56,233 nucleotides of DNA. Source: Hydrogenophaga sp. (GTDB lineage: Bacteria > Pseudomonadota > Gammaproteobacteria > Burkholderiales > Burkholderiaceae_C). The stretch is taken from the NCBI RefSeq assembly GCF_018780075.1, contig NZ_JADMKB010000059.1:1-56233 (forward strand), written 5' to 3'. A program made the position numbers and the translations under genes. Within the stretch, counting starts at the first letter, position 1; every line of letters begins with the position of its first letter. This document shows positions 33,598 to 42,980 of this stretch, piece after piece. Below the pieces are notes generated by a model. It was not told the origin of the DNA. It ran no database searches and worked only from the letters and a program-made list of their open reading frames with translations.

Positions 33598-34584
33598 ATG
33601 ACCACCGTCGCCATCATCCAGCGCCCGCCCGTGTTGCTCGACCAGCGCGCCACCCTGGACCGAGCCGTCGCATCCGTCGGCGAAGCCGCCGCCGCGGGCG
33701 CCACACAGGTGGTGCTGCCGGAGTCGTTCATTCCCGGGTATCCCTCGTGGATCTGGCGGCTCGCCGCCGGCAAGGACGGTGCCCTGATCGGACAGTTGCA
33801 CACCCTGCTGCTGGCCCACGCGGTGGACTTGGCCGCCGGCGACCTGCACCCGCTGTGTGAGGCGGCGCGCGAGCACGCCGTCACTGTCGTCTGCGGCCTC
33901 TGCGAGGTGGAGCGCGCCACCGGCGGCGGCACGCTCTACAACAGCGTGGTGGTGATCGGGCCCGATGGCCGGCTGCTCAACCGCCACCGCAAGCTCATGC
34001 CGACCAACCCGGAACGCATGGTGCACGGCGTCGGCGATGCCTCGGGCCTGCGCGCCGTGGACACGCCGGCCGGGCGCATCGGCACGCTCATCTGCTGGGA
34101 GAACTACATGCCGCTGGCGCGTTACGCGCTGTACGCCCAGGGCGTGCAGGTGCATGTGGCGCCCACCTACGACTGCGGCGACGGCTGGATCAGCACCCTG
34201 CGGCACATCGCCCTCGAAGGCCGGTGCTGGGTGCTCGGCAGCGGCGTCGCGCTGCGCGGCAGCGACATCCCCGACGATTTCCCCGGCCGGGCCCAGCTGT
34301 TCCCGGACCCGGACGAGTGGATCAACCCCGGCGACTCCGCCGTGGTGGACCCGCAGGGCCGGCTGGTCGCGGGGCCCATGCGGTGCGAGGCCGGCATTCT
34401 GTACGCCGAGATCGACACCGCGCGCGTGGCGCCAGCCCGCCGCGCCCTCGACGTCAGCGGGCACTACGCGCGCCCGGACATCTTCCAGCTGCGGGTGAAC
34501 CGTGCACCCGCTGCGACGGTGCGCTTCACCGACGACGCAAGCGCCCGTGCCGAGGCGCAGGCGGTTCCTTCACCCACCCACTGA
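33598..34584 (+). CDS. Nitrilase-family carbon-nitrogen hydrolase
   Basis: 328 residues. The catalytic triad is visible: Glu42 (LPESFIPGYPSW), Lys132 (HRKLMPT) and Cys166 (LICWENYMP). The surroundings (CWENYMPLARYALYAQG and the length) match true nitrilases that convert a nitrile to an acid and ammonia, rather than amidases. It is cytoplasmic. ATG at 33598 has AAGGA eleven bases before it. Ammonia release would fit a nitrogen-scavenging role, though the substrate is unknown. It is followed by the FAD oxidoreductase gene after 17 bases. Confidence 0.9.
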   Translation: MTTVAIIQRPPVLLDQRATLDRAVASVGEAAAAGATQVVLPESFIPGYPSWIWRLAAGKDGALIGQLHTLLLAHAVDLAAGDLHPLCEAAREHAVTVVCGLCEVERATGGGTLYNSVVVIGPDGRLLNRHRKLMPTNPERMVHGVGDASGLRAVDTPAGRIGTLICWENYMPLARYALYAQGVQVHVAPTYDCGDGWISTLRHIALEGRCWVLGSGVALRGSDIPDDFPGRAQLFPDPDEWINPGDSAVVDPQGRLVAGPMRCEAGILYAEIDTARVAPARRALDVSGHYARPDIFQLRVNRAPAATVRFTDDASARAEAQAVPSPTH

Positions 34585-34601
34585 CCTTCAGGAGACACAC
34601 C

Positions 34602-36023
34602 ATGAACATGCATCTGACCGACATGGACGGCGGCACGGTCGACATCCCGCCCGAAGCCTACCAGGCCTTCAAGACCGGCTTCAGGGGCGTGCTGCTGACG
34701 CCACAGGACGCCGCCTTCGACGAGACGCGCCAGCTCTGGAACGGCATGATCGACCGCCGGCCCGGGCTGATCGCGCGCTGCACTGGCACGGTCGATGTGG
34801 TGCAGGCGGTGCGTTTCGCGGCCCGGCACCGGCTGCTGCTGTCGGTGCGCTCGGGCGGCCACAACATCGCCGGCCTGGCCACCAACGAAGGCGGCCTGAT
34901 GCTCGACATGTCGCTGCTGCGCGGGATCTGGGTGGACCCGGCGGGGCGCACGGCCTGCGCGCAGGCCGGCTGCACCCTGGCCGACCTGGACCGCGAGACA
35001 CAGCTCCACGGCCTGGCGGCCGTGCTCGGTTTCGTGTCCACCACCGGCATCGCCGGGCTCACGCTGGGCGGGGGTTTTGGCTACCTCACCCGCCGCCACG
35101 GCTGGACCTGCGACACCCTGGTCTCGATGGAGGTGGTCATGGCCGACGGCCAGGTGGTGCGGGCGTCGGCCGACGAGCACGCCGAGCTGTTCTGGGCCCT
35201 GCGCGGCGGGGGCGGCAATTTTGGCGTCGTCACCGCTTTCGAGTACCGGCTGTTCCCGGTCGGCCCCGAGATCCTGGGCGGCGCCATCGCCTGGCACGGC
35301 ACCGACGCGCGCCAGGTGCTGCAGGCCTACCGCGACGTCAGCGCCCGGGCACCACGGGAGCTGACCAGTGTGGCGGTGCTGCGCATCGCCCCGCCCGCGC
35401 CCTGGCTGCCGCCCGAGATCCACGGCCAGCCCATGGCCGCCATCTTTGTCTGCCACACCGGCGACGCGGCCGAGGCCGACGCCCTGCTCGCCCCGCTGCG
35501 CGAGGTGGCCCGGCCGGTGGCCGACACCGTGGTGCGCCGGCCCTATGTGCAGATGCAGAGCCTGCTCGACGCCACCCAGCCCAAGGGTCGGCGCTATTAC
35601 TGGAAATCGCACTACCTCGCGGACATCGGGCCGTCCCTGATGGACCTGGCCGTGGAACACGCCGGGCGCATCGCCTCGCCGTTTTCGGCCCTGCTGATGT
35701 TCCAGATCCAGGGCGCGCTGGGCGAGCAGAGCGCCGGCCATTCGCCCGCCGGCAACCGCGATGCCGCCTACGTGCTCAACATCGCGGCGTCCTGGGAGAA
35801 GCCCGAGGAGGACGGCCTCCAGCTGCGCTGGGCGCGCGACTGTTTCGAGGCCACCCGGGCCTGCTCCACCGGCGGCGTCTACGTCAACTTCCTGACCGAG
35901 GAAGAAGGTGCCGAGCGCATCCAGGCCGCCTACGGCCGGACCAACCTCGACCGGCTGGCGGCGCTCAAGGCGCGGTACGACCCCGGCAACCTGTTCCGCA
36001 GCACCAAGGGCCTGACCGGTTGA
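34602..36023 (+). CDS. FAD-binding oxidoreductase, berberine bridge enzyme family
   Basis: 473 residues. The FAD_binding_4 domain is at 50-220 with the SGGHN motif (RSGGHNIAGLATNEGG), whose His commonly carries the covalent FAD link, and GLTLGGGFGYLTRRHG; the C-terminal BBE tail (NLFRSTKG) is present. Such enzymes oxidise alcohols, aldehydes or sugars with O2. AGGAG lies nine bases before the ATG. It is co-directional with the nitrilase gene and 17 bases after it, probably one operon controlled by the HxlR regulator. No signal peptide, so cytoplasmic. A covalent cysteine link cannot be assigned. Confidence 0.87.
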   Translation: MNMHLTDMDGGTVDIPPEAYQAFKTGFRGVLLTPQDAAFDETRQLWNGMIDRRPGLIARCTGTVDVVQAVRFAARHRLLLSVRSGGHNIAGLATNEGGLMLDMSLLRGIWVDPAGRTACAQAGCTLADLDRETQLHGLAAVLGFVSTTGIAGLTLGGGFGYLTRRHGWTCDTLVSMEVVMADGQVVRASADEHAELFWALRGGGGNFGVVTAFEYRLFPVGPEILGGAIAWHGTDARQVLQAYRDVSARAPRELTSVAVLRIAPPAPWLPPEIHGQPMAAIFVCHTGDAAEADALLAPLREVARPVADTVVRRPYVQMQSLLDATQPKGRRYYWKSHYLADIGPSLMDLAVEHAGRIASPFSALLMFQIQGALGEQSAGHSPAGNRDAAYVLNIAASWEKPEEDGLQLRWARDCFEATRACSTGGVYVNFLTEEEGAERIQAAYGRTNLDRLAALKARYDPGNLFRSTKGLTG

Positions 36024-36089
36024 GACGCACCGCGGCCTTGCGGCCATCGGGTGGTGAACGCCCGGCATGGCCCGCATACACTGCGGGCC

Positions 36090-37292
36090 ATGCAACAGTT
36101 CGATGTGGTGGTGGTCGGCGCGGGAGCGGCCGGCCTTTTTTGTGCGGGTGTGGCGGGCCAGCGCGGTCTGAAGGTGCTGGTGCTCGACCACAGTGAGGCC
36201 GTGGCGGAAAAGATCCGCATCTCGGGCGGCGGCCGCGCCAACTTCACCAACCGCGACATCGACGTGCGCGCCCCGCACAAACACTTCCCGGGCGAGAACC
36301 CGAACTTCTGCCGCTCGGCGCTGTCGCGCTACACGCCGGCCGACTTCATCGCGTTGATGCAGAAACACGGCATCACCTTCCACGAGAAGCACAAGGGCCA
36401 GCTGTTCTGCGACCGCTCGGCCGAAGACCTGATCCAGATGCTGCTGGCCGAATGCGAGGCTGGCGGCGTGACGCGCTGGCAGCCCTGCGGCGTGAAGGCC
36501 CTGCGCGTGGCGGGCGACGGCACTTACCAGATCGACACCGACCGCGGCCCCGTGTCGAGCCGGGCGGTCGTGATCGCCACCGGCGGCCTGTCCATCCCCA
36601 AGATCGGTGCCACCGACTTCGGTTACCGGGTGGCGAAGCAGTTCGGCCTGCGCACCGTCGAACCGCGCCCCGGCCTGGTGCCGCTGACCTTTGACGGAGA
36701 AGCCTGGGCGCCCTACGCGCAGCTCGCCGGGCTGTCGCTGCCAGTACTGATCGAGACTGGAGACAAGAAGAACCGGATGAGCTTCGCCGAAGACCTGCTG
36801 TTCACCCACCGCGGCCTCTCCGGCCCGGCGGTGCTGCAGATCTCCAGCTACTGGCGCGAAGGCACGCCGATCCGCATCAACCTCGCGCCCGAGGTGGACC
36901 TGCCCGCGGCGCTGGCGCGTGCCAAGGCCACGTCGCGCAAGCTGATCGCCAACGAGCTGGCCACGCTGGTGCCGAGCCGGCTGGCCGACGCCTGGGTGGC
37001 ACAGGACAAGGACTGGCAACGCCCCATCAGCGAGGCCTCGGACAAGGCCCTGGCCCGGCTGGCCGAACGCCTCTCACGCTGGGAACTCACGCCGACCGGC
37101 AGCGAAGGCTACAAAAAGGCCGAGGTCACGCTCGGGGGCGTGGACACGCGCGAGCTCTCATCCCAGACCATGGAGTCGAAACAGCCCGGGCTGTACTTCA
37201 TCGGCGAGGTGGTGGACGTGACCGGCTGGCTCGGCGGCTACAACTTCCAGTGGGCCTGGGCCAGCGCCCACGCCTGTGCTGTGGGGCTCTGA
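36090..37292 (+). CDS. HI0933/YhiN-family flavoprotein
   Basis: 400 residues. FAD-binding DVVVVGAGAAGLFCAGVAGQRG at the N-terminus (shown in part) and the family signature IRISGGGRANFTNRD, plus YFIGEVVDVTGWLGGYN near the end. The family is conserved in bacteria but its reaction is not established. Start ATG at 36090. It has no clear ribosome site. Confidence 0.9.
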   Translation: MQQFDVVVVGAGAAGLFCAGVAGQRGLKVLVLDHSEAVAEKIRISGGGRANFTNRDIDVRAPHKHFPGENPNFCRSALSRYTPADFIALMQKHGITFHEKHKGQLFCDRSAEDLIQMLLAECEAGGVTRWQPCGVKALRVAGDGTYQIDTDRGPVSSRAVVIATGGLSIPKIGATDFGYRVAKQFGLRTVEPRPGLVPLTFDGEAWAPYAQLAGLSLPVLIETGDKKNRMSFAEDLLFTHRGLSGPAVLQISSYWREGTPIRINLAPEVDLPAALARAKATSRKLIANELATLVPSRLADAWVAQDKDWQRPISEASDKALARLAERLSRWELTPTGSEGYKKAEVTLGGVDTRELSSQTMESKQPGLYFIGEVVDVTGWLGGYNFQWAWASAHACAVGL

Positions 37293-37293
37293 C

Positions 37294-37372
37294 CCCCACG
37301 CTCCGCCGCTGCGCGGGTCGCTGCCCCCCGAGGGGGCTGATTCGCCTTGGGGCGGCCCGGCGGCGAATCGTC
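37294..37372 (+). repeat. Intergenic repeat, family A copy 1
   Basis: Characteristic pieces: CTCCGCCGCTGCGCGGGTCG, a CCCCCC-GA-GGGGG hairpin core, CTGATTCGCC, TTGGGGCGGCCCGGCGG. Four other copies lie at 41871, 41953, 42981 and 43061. Confidence 0.75.
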
Positions 37373-37395
37373 TTTCCCCCGAAACCGGCCGTGAG

Positions 37396-37424
37396 CTGGC
37401 AAACCGGGCCGACAAGGCTATAAT
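37396..37424 (+). promoter_or_regulatory. Sigma70 promoter for rpsU
   Basis: CTGGCA (37396-37401), 17 bases, then a perfect TATAAT (37419-37424). The predicted leader is about 120 nt and contains a GC hairpin, CCCCCG (37444-37449) with CGGGGG (37472-37477). Confidence 0.75.
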
Positions 37425-37551
37425 CCAAGGCTTTGCTGGCAAACCCCCGTCGGCCAATACTAGTTAACAGGCGGGGGAACTTTGCAGAAACGATGCCTGG
37501 GCCCGATCTCCCGTTCATCCTCTTTCTGTGCATTCTGGAATTTCTCCTTCA

Positions 37552-37764
37552 ATGACGACCATCCGTGTAAAAGACAACGAGCCCTTTGACGTCGCTCTGC
37601 GTCGCTTCAAGCGCACCATCGAAAAACTCGGCCTGCTGACCGACCTGCGCGCCCGTGAGTTCTACGAAAAGCCCACCGCCGAGCGCAAGCGCAAGAAGGC
37701 CGCCGCCGTCAAGCGCAACTACAAGCGCATCCGCTCGATGCAGCTGCCCAAGAAGCTGTTCTGA
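37552..37764 (+). CDS. rpsU: 30S ribosomal protein bS21
   Basis: 70 residues, the full length of bS21. The sequence ([20 protein letters not shown]; the basic C-terminal [20 protein letters not shown]) matches the family throughout. It binds the small subunit near the 3' end of 16S rRNA and takes part in initiation. It is alone between a sigma70 promoter and a strong terminator rather than in the rpsU-dnaG-rpoD operon of enterics. Confidence 0.97.
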   Translation: MTTIRVKDNEPFDVALRRFKRTIEKLGLLTDLRAREFYEKPTAERKRKKAAAVKRNYKRIRSMQLPKKLF

Positions 37765-37780
37765 TTTCAGAGCCCTTCGA

Positions 37781-37814
37781 AAAACCCGCTCGGGACGCCG
37801 CAGCGGGTTTTTTT
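37781..37814. terminator. Bidirectional terminator after rpsU
   Basis: Ten-base arms AAAACCCGCT (37781-37790) and AGCGGGTTTT (37802-37811) with T-runs on both strands; it serves rpsU and, on the minus strand, the LysR gene. Confidence 0.93.
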
Positions 37815-38742
37815 ACGCCTGCTCGTGGGCCAGCCGCCGCTTCAGGTGCTCGGCCGCCTCGACCAGCGCCGCCTCGAAGTCTTCGCGCAGCGGGTGTACC
37901 GCCCGCCAGCTGGGCCGGATCAGCGCCACGTGGAACGGGATGCTGAACGAGAGCGGGCGCACCACCAGACCCTCTCCTTCCCCGCTACCGGCCAGCTCCA
38001 GCGCCGTCAGCGGGTTGACGATGCCGAGGCCCAGCCCCTGGCGCACCAACGCGCACACCGACACCGCGCTCGGTGTTTCCAGCCGCAGGCCGCGCTGCAC
38101 GCCGGCCGAAGCGAACAGCGCGTCCACCTGCTGCCGGTAGGGGTCGGCCGGTGCGAAGCTGATGAACGATTGCCCGGCAAAGTCGGCGGGCGCCAGCCGG
38201 GCTTTCTGCACCAGCGGGTGGCCCGAGGGCAACACGCCCACCTCGTCCGCCACCAGCAGCGTCTGCAGGCCGCAGGCGGCCGGCGCCTCATGGCGTTCGC
38301 TCAGGCCCAGGTCAAAACGCTGCTCGGCCAGCGCCGCCTCCAGCTGGGGCGACTCGATCGGCGTCAGGCTCACGGCCGCCTCGGGCTGGCGCTGCACGAA
38401 CCGTCGGACCGCGTCGGGCAGCAAGGCGTGCGACAGCGCCGGCAGACAAGCCAGCTGCAAGCGCCCCTGGGCATAGGCCTGCAGCGACACCGCCGTCGCC
38501 GCGATGCGCTCCAGCCCCACGTAAGACTGCTCGACCTCGTCCATCAGCGCCAGCGCCCGCACCGTGGGTTTCAGGCGCCCCTTGACCCGCTCGAACAGGG
38601 CAAAACCCAGCACCTGCTCCAGCCGCGCCAGCTCGCGGCTGACGGTGGGCTGCGAGGTGTGCAGCAGCTCGGCCGCGCGCGTGACATGGCCCGTGCCCAT
38701 CACGGCGCGGAAAAAATCGATCTGGCGGTGGGTCAGTTTCAT
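37813..38742 (-). CDS. lysR: LysR-family activator, probable regulator of lysA
   Basis: 309 residues. The winged helix is at 1-60 (FFRAVMGTGHVTRAAELLHTSQPTVSRELARLE), followed by the effector domain. It is divergent from lysA across 69 bases, the classical lysR/lysA layout in proteobacteria, so activation of lysA in response to diaminopimelate or lysine is likely. ATG at 38742 sits beside a TCAATATTGA palindrome that may be its operator. Length and start fit the LysR group. Confidence 0.88.
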   Translation of the reverse strand: MKLTHRQIDFFRAVMGTGHVTRAAELLHTSQPTVSRELARLEQVLGFALFERVKGRLKPTVRALALMDEVEQSYVGLERIAATAVSLQAYAQGRLQLACLPALSHALLPDAVRRFVQRQPEAAVSLTPIESPQLEAALAEQRFDLGLSERHEAPAACGLQTLLVADEVGVLPSGHPLVQKARLAPADFAGQSFISFAPADPYRQQVDALFASAGVQRGLRLETPSAVSVCALVRQGLGLGIVNPLTALELAGSGEGEGLVVRPLSFSIPFHVALIRPSWRAVHPLREDFEAALVEAAEHLKRRLAHEQA

Positions 38743-38743
38743 A

Positions 38744-38786
38744 TCAATATTGAATGCTTATTGGATTATCTGGCATTGCTCAATAT
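38744..38786. promoter_or_regulatory. lysR/lysA operator region
   Basis: An AT-rich island in a GC-rich sequence. Palindrome TCAATATTGA (38744-38753), and the heptamer TCAATAT occurs again at 38780-38786, 36 bases later. This is a likely LysR binding site and autoregulatory control. Confidence 0.6.
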
Positions 38787-38811
38787 GACAAGAAACGGGA
38801 TCATCGGCGCC

Positions 38812-40050
38812 ATGAACCCTTTTGCCCCCGCCCTCCTCCAGTCCCTCGCCCGCCAGCACGGCACCCCGCTGTGGGTCTACGACGCGGCCACCATCCGCCA
38901 GCGCATCGCCGACCTGCGCGCCTTCGACACCATCCGCTTCGCCCAGAAGGCCAACTCCAACACCCACCTGCTGCGCCTGATGCGCGAGCAGAGCGTGGTG
39001 GTCGATGCCGTGTCGCGCGGCGAGATCGAGCGCGCGTTGGCCGCCGGCTACACCGCCGAGCTGGACGCGCAAGGCGCCTCCGGCATCGTCTTCACCGCCG
39101 ACCTGTTTGACCACGCCACGCTGGCCACCGTGGTGCAGCACCGCGTGCCGGTGAACGCCGGCTCTATTGACATGCTGCACCAGCTGGGCGCCGCGTCGCC
39201 CGGCCACGCGGTCTGGCTGCGCATCAACCCCGGTTTCGGCCACGGTCACAGCAACAAGACCAACACCGGCGGCGAACACAGCAAACACGGCATCTGGCAC
39301 ACCGAGCTGCCCGCCGCGCTGGCCGCCGTGGCGCAGCACGGCCTGCGGCTCGTGGGCCTACACATGCACATTGGCTCGGGCGTGGACTACGGCCACCTGC
39401 AGCAGGTGTGCAGCGCCATGGTGGAGCTGGTCAAGGGCTGCGGCACGGACCTGCAGGCCATCTCGGCCGGCGGTGGCCTGTCCATCCCCTACCGCGAGGG
39501 CGAGGCGCCCATCGACACCGCGCACTACTTCAGCCTCTGGGACGCCGCGCGGCGTGAGATCGCCGCCCACCTCGGCCACGCCGTGCACCTGGAGATCGAA
39601 CCCGGCCGCTACCTGGTGGCCGAAGCCGGGGTTCTGCTCACCGAGGTGCGCGCCACCAAGCCCATGGGCGGCAACCGCTTCACCCTGGTGGACGCCGGCT
39701 TCTCGGACCTGATGCGCCCGTCCATGTACGGCGCCTTTCACGGCATGGGCCTGATCCCGGCCGACGACTCGCCGCGCGCGACGGTCGAGACTGTGGTGGC
39801 CGGCCCGCTGTGCGAGTCGGGCGACGTGTTCACCCAGGCCGAAGGCGGCGTGGTGCTCACGCGCGAGCTGCCCGAAGCCCGGGTGGGCGACCTGCTGGTG
39901 CTGCACGACGCGGGCGCTTACGGCGCCTCCATGTCCAGCAACTACAACACGCGCCCGCTCGCGGCCGAGGTGCTGGTGGACGGCGAGGCCCACCGCGTGA
40001 TCCGCCGCCGGCAGACGGTGGAGGAATTGCTCTCACTGGAAAGGGTTTGA
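38812..40050 (+). CDS. lysA: Diaminopimelate decarboxylase
   Basis: 412 residues. PLP enzyme that decarboxylates meso-diaminopimelate to lysine in the last step of lysine synthesis. Motifs: active-site Lys in FAQKANSN near residue 47, HMHIGSG, and the GPLCESGD motif with Cys, plus YNTRP for substrate binding. ATG at 38812 gives the start; an ATG at 38785 in the same frame is less likely. Divergent from lysR. Confidence 0.95.
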   Translation: MNPFAPALLQSLARQHGTPLWVYDAATIRQRIADLRAFDTIRFAQKANSNTHLLRLMREQSVVVDAVSRGEIERALAAGYTAELDAQGASGIVFTADLFDHATLATVVQHRVPVNAGSIDMLHQLGAASPGHAVWLRINPGFGHGHSNKTNTGGEHSKHGIWHTELPAALAAVAQHGLRLVGLHMHIGSGVDYGHLQQVCSAMVELVKGCGTDLQAISAGGGLSIPYREGEAPIDTAHYFSLWDAARREIAAHLGHAVHLEIEPGRYLVAEAGVLLTEVRATKPMGGNRFTLVDAGFSDLMRPSMYGAFHGMGLIPADDSPRATVETVVAGPLCESGDVFTQAEGGVVLTRELPEARVGDLLVLHDAGAYGASMSSNYNTRPLAAEVLVDGEAHRVIRRRQTVEELLSLERV

Positions 40051-40087
40051 GACAATCGCGGGTTCAGCGAACCACAGAAAGCACACC

Positions 40088-40534
40088 ATGAGCCTCAAAG
40101 AACAGATCACCGAAGACATGAAAGCCGCCATGCGCGCCAAGGACAGCGAGCGCCTGGGCACCATCCGCCTGCTGACCGCGGCCATGAAGCAGAAGGAAGT
40201 GGACGAGCGCGTGGAGCTGGACGACACCATGGTGATCGCCATCGTGGACAAGCTGATCAAGCAGCGCAAGGACAGCATCGAAGCCTTCACCAAGGCCGAC
40301 CGCATGGACCTGGCCGACAAGGAAAGCGCCGAGATGAAGGTGCTGCAGGCCTACCTGCCGGCGCGCCTGTCGGCCGAGGAAGTGGCCCTCGAAGTCCAGG
40401 CCATCGTCACCGAACTGGGCGCCAAGGGCCCGGGCGACATGGGCAAGGTCATGGGCGCGGTGAAAACCCGCCTGGCGGGCAAGGCCGACATGGGCCAGGT
40501 CTCGGCCGCCGTCAAGGCCGCGCTGGCCGGATAA
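40088..40534 (+). CDS. GatB/YqeY domain protein
   Basis: 148 residues, full-length YqeY. Helical; the N-terminal EDMKAAMRAKDSERLGTIRLL and the C-terminal KGPGDMGKVMGAV are typical. Related to the tRNA-binding tail of amidotransferase GatB; the role of the free protein is not established. It follows lysA after 37 bases. Confidence 0.9.
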   Translation: MSLKEQITEDMKAAMRAKDSERLGTIRLLTAAMKQKEVDERVELDDTMVIAIVDKLIKQRKDSIEAFTKADRMDLADKESAEMKVLQAYLPARLSAEEVALEVQAIVTELGAKGPGDMGKVMGAVKTRLAGKADMGQVSAAVKAALAG

Positions 40535-40664
40535 GGCCGGGGCACCCCTCCGGCGGTCGCCACAGCCTGACGGATCACTGACCACCGGGGCATCTCTCAG
40601 GGAAAACCGCGACTTCGCCGGCGCCTGGCGCTTCCTACACTCGCGGCACTTTGAAAGGTGCCCC

Positions 40665-41867
40665 ATGCAGCGACAGCGTCCCGGTTTCTCCCAAGCCATC
40701 GGCCTGCTGGCCGCCACCGTCGCCCTGTCGGCGGCGGCCCAGACCAACCCCACGGTCAAGATCGGCGTCATCGGGCCCTTCAGCGGCCCGTCGTCCGATT
40801 TCGGCAATCCCATGCTGCACGGCGTGCAGCTGGCGGTCGAAGAGATCAACGCCGTGGGCGGCTACCTGGGCCGCCCGCTGGAGCTGGTGATCCAGGACGA
40901 TCAAGGCAACCCCGACGTCGGCCTCAAAGGCTCGCAGGCGCTGGCCGGCGGCGGCGTGGTGGCCACCATCGGGTTCTGCAACACCGGCGTGGCCGCCAAG
41001 TCGCTGGAGACGTACCAGGCGGCCCAGGTGCCGCTGATCGTCCCCTGCGCCACCGGCACACCGCTCACCGCCAAATTCCCCGCGCCCCAGAGCTACATCT
41101 TCCGCACCTCGGCGCGCGACTCGATCCAGGCCCCGTTCGTGGTGGACGACCTGGTCAAACGCGGCTGGACCAAGGTGGCCATCTTTGCCGACACCACGGG
41201 ATACGGCGAGGCCGGGCTGAAGGACGTCGAGGCCGCGCTGGCGGCGAAGGACCTCAAGGCGGTGCACGTGGCGCGCTTTCCGCTCGGCGTGAAAGACCTG
41301 AAGGAGCCGTTGAAAGCGGCACAGGCCGCGGGCGCCAACGTGGTGTTCAGCTACACCGTCGGCCCGGAAAATGCGGCGATCGCCAACGGCCGGCGCGAGC
41401 TCAAGTGGGACGTGCCCCAGGTGGGCGCCTGGCCCCTCTCGTTTCCGTTTTTCATCGACGGCGCCAAGGCGGCCGGCGACGGTGCACTGATGGCGCAGAC
41501 CTTCATCGCCGAACCCAGCAACGAGCGGCGCGCGGCCTTTCTCAGCGCGTACTCGCGCAAGTTCAAGCAGAAGATCGCTGTGCCAATGGCGGCCGCCCAG
41601 GCCTACGACAGCACCTACCTGCTGACCTACGCGCTGTTCGGCATCCGGGACGGCAAGTTCACCGGCCCGGCCGTCAAGGCGGCGCTGGAAAACATCCCGC
41701 GCGTGTACTACGGGGTGGTCGCGACCTACGACAAGCCCTTCAGCCTGGACGACAAGGACGCCGTCACGCCCAACATGCTGGTGATGGGCAAGGTGCGCGG
41801 CGGCTCGGTGACCTTCGCCTACCCGGAGGACGCGAAACGCAACCTGTTCGTGCAGCGGAAGAAATAG
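40665..41867 (+). CDS. ABC transporter substrate-binding protein, LivK type
   Basis: 400 residues. A signal peptide at 1-26 (IGLLAATVALSAAAQ) precedes a periplasmic-binding fold of Peripla_BP_6 type (VKIGVIGPFSGPSSDFG; QLAVEEINAVGGYLGRPLEL). It would bind branched-chain amino acids, amides or other small molecules in the periplasm. No permease or ATPase genes lie beside it, so it must serve a transporter elsewhere. ATG at 40665 has AAAGG eight bases upstream. Family A repeats begin 3 bases after the stop. Confidence 0.9.
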   Translation: MQRQRPGFSQAIGLLAATVALSAAAQTNPTVKIGVIGPFSGPSSDFGNPMLHGVQLAVEEINAVGGYLGRPLELVIQDDQGNPDVGLKGSQALAGGGVVATIGFCNTGVAAKSLETYQAAQVPLIVPCATGTPLTAKFPAPQSYIFRTSARDSIQAPFVVDDLVKRGWTKVAIFADTTGYGEAGLKDVEAALAAKDLKAVHVARFPLGVKDLKEPLKAAQAAGANVVFSYTVGPENAAIANGRRELKWDVPQVGAWPLSFPFFIDGAKAAGDGALMAQTFIAEPSNERRAAFLSAYSRKFKQKIAVPMAAAQAYDSTYLLTYALFGIRDGKFTGPAVKAALENIPRVYYGVVATYDKPFSLDDKDAVTPNMLVMGKVRGGSVTFAYPEDAKRNLFVQRKK

Positions 41868-41870
41868 GCC

Positions 41871-41950
41871 CCCCCCACACTCCACCGCTGCGCGGGTCGT
41901 TGCCCCCCAAGGGGGCTGATCCACCTTGGGGCGGCCCGGCGGTGGATCGT
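41871..41950 (+). repeat. Intergenic repeat, family A copy 2
   Basis: Same pieces as at 37294 with slight changes (CTCCACCGCTGCGCGG, CCCCCC-AA-GGGGG, GGCGGTGGATCG). Plus orientation. Confidence 0.8.
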
Positions 41951-41952
41951 TG

Positions 41953-42065
41953 GGCCCCCACACTCCGCCGCTGCGCGGGTCGTTGTCCTGGCGCAGGGAA
42001 GGGCCCCGGCAGCCGCCAGTGCCCGGGGGGGCTGATCCACCTTGGGCAGCCCGGCGGTGGATCGT
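41953..42065 (+). repeat. Intergenic repeat, family A copy 3, with insert
   Basis: As copy 2, but the hairpin core is expanded by a GCGCAGGGAAGGGCCCCGG-type segment. Directly follows copy 2; plus orientation. The same insert type occurs in copy 5. Confidence 0.75.
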
Positions 42066-42091
42066 TTTCCCCTCCGCTGCGCTGTGCTCAC

Positions 42092-42979
42092 TCAACCCAG
42101 GATCAAGGCCGTGCCGACCACGGCCAGCCCGGCGCCCAGCCAGGCGCCCGTCGCCGGCCGGCGGCGGTACACCAGCCACAGCAAGGGCAGGATCAGCACC
42201 GGTGTGACCGAGGACATGACGGCCACCAGGCCGGCCTGGCCGTCGCGCAGCGCGATCAGGATCAGGGTCATGCCCAGCGCCATGGCCACGGCCGCACTCA
42301 TGAAGATCAGGAAGGCGTCCTGCCGTCGCAAAGGCGCTTGCGCCCGCGCACCCGACCAACCCGACGCGAACAGCAGCGCGTGCGCCCCCAGGGCCAGGCT
42401 CATGCGCGTGGCAGATGCCGCCACCGGATCGACGCCGGTGCCCATGAGTGGCTTGATCATCAAGGTGCCCAGCGACTGGCACAGCGCCGAGAGCAGCCCC
42501 AGCCCCACGCCGATGGCCAGCGGCCCTCGCGTCTGCTCCCAGGCGTGGGTTTCATCGCCGCGCTTGCCCCAGGCCACGGCCACCATCACGCCCCCGACCA
42601 GCAGGCCGCTGCCCAGCAAGGCCCAGCCCCACACGGTCTCGCCCAGCCAGGCCCAGGCCAGCACACAGGAAAACAGCGCGTGGGTGGCGTACAGCACGCC
42701 CGAGCGCCGTGGCCCGAGCCGGTTCATGCAGGAGAACAGTGCTGTGTCACCGATGAAGATACCGACCACGCCCGAGAGTCCCAGCAGGCCCACGGCGGCC
42801 ATGTCCAGGCTGCGCCAGCCGCCACTGGCCAGCGCGAAACTCCAAAGGATCAGCGAGGCAAACACCATGCGCCAGCGGCTGAACGCAAAGGCGCCCAGGC
42901 GCTGCGCCGGAGGTGCGGAAAACAGGCTGGCGATGGCCCAGCAGGCGGCGGCCAGCAGGGCGAGGGCTTCAGGACGCAT
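42092..42979 (-). CDS. EamA/DMT-family transporter
   Basis: 295 residues, ten predicted helices in two EamA halves (MRPEALALLAAACWAIASL; VATHALFSCVLAWAWLGE-like segment in half 1). Members export metabolites such as amino acids; the substrate here is unknown. ATG at 42979. The gene is bracketed by pairs of family A repeats in opposite orientation, a possible mobile or recombination unit. Confidence 0.9.
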   Translation of the reverse strand: MRPEALALLAAACWAIASLFSAPPAQRLGAFAFSRWRMVFASLILWSFALASGGWRSLDMAAVGLLGLSGVVGIFIGDTALFSCMNRLGPRRSGVLYATHALFSCVLAWAWLGETVWGWALLGSGLLVGGVMVAVAWGKRGDETHAWEQTRGPLAIGVGLGLLSALCQSLGTLMIKPLMGTGVDPVAASATRMSLALGAHALLFASGWSGARAQAPLRRQDAFLIFMSAAVAMALGMTLILIALRDGQAGLVAVMSSVTPVLILPLLWLVYRRRPATGAWLGAGLAVVGTALILG

Positions 42980-42980
42980 G

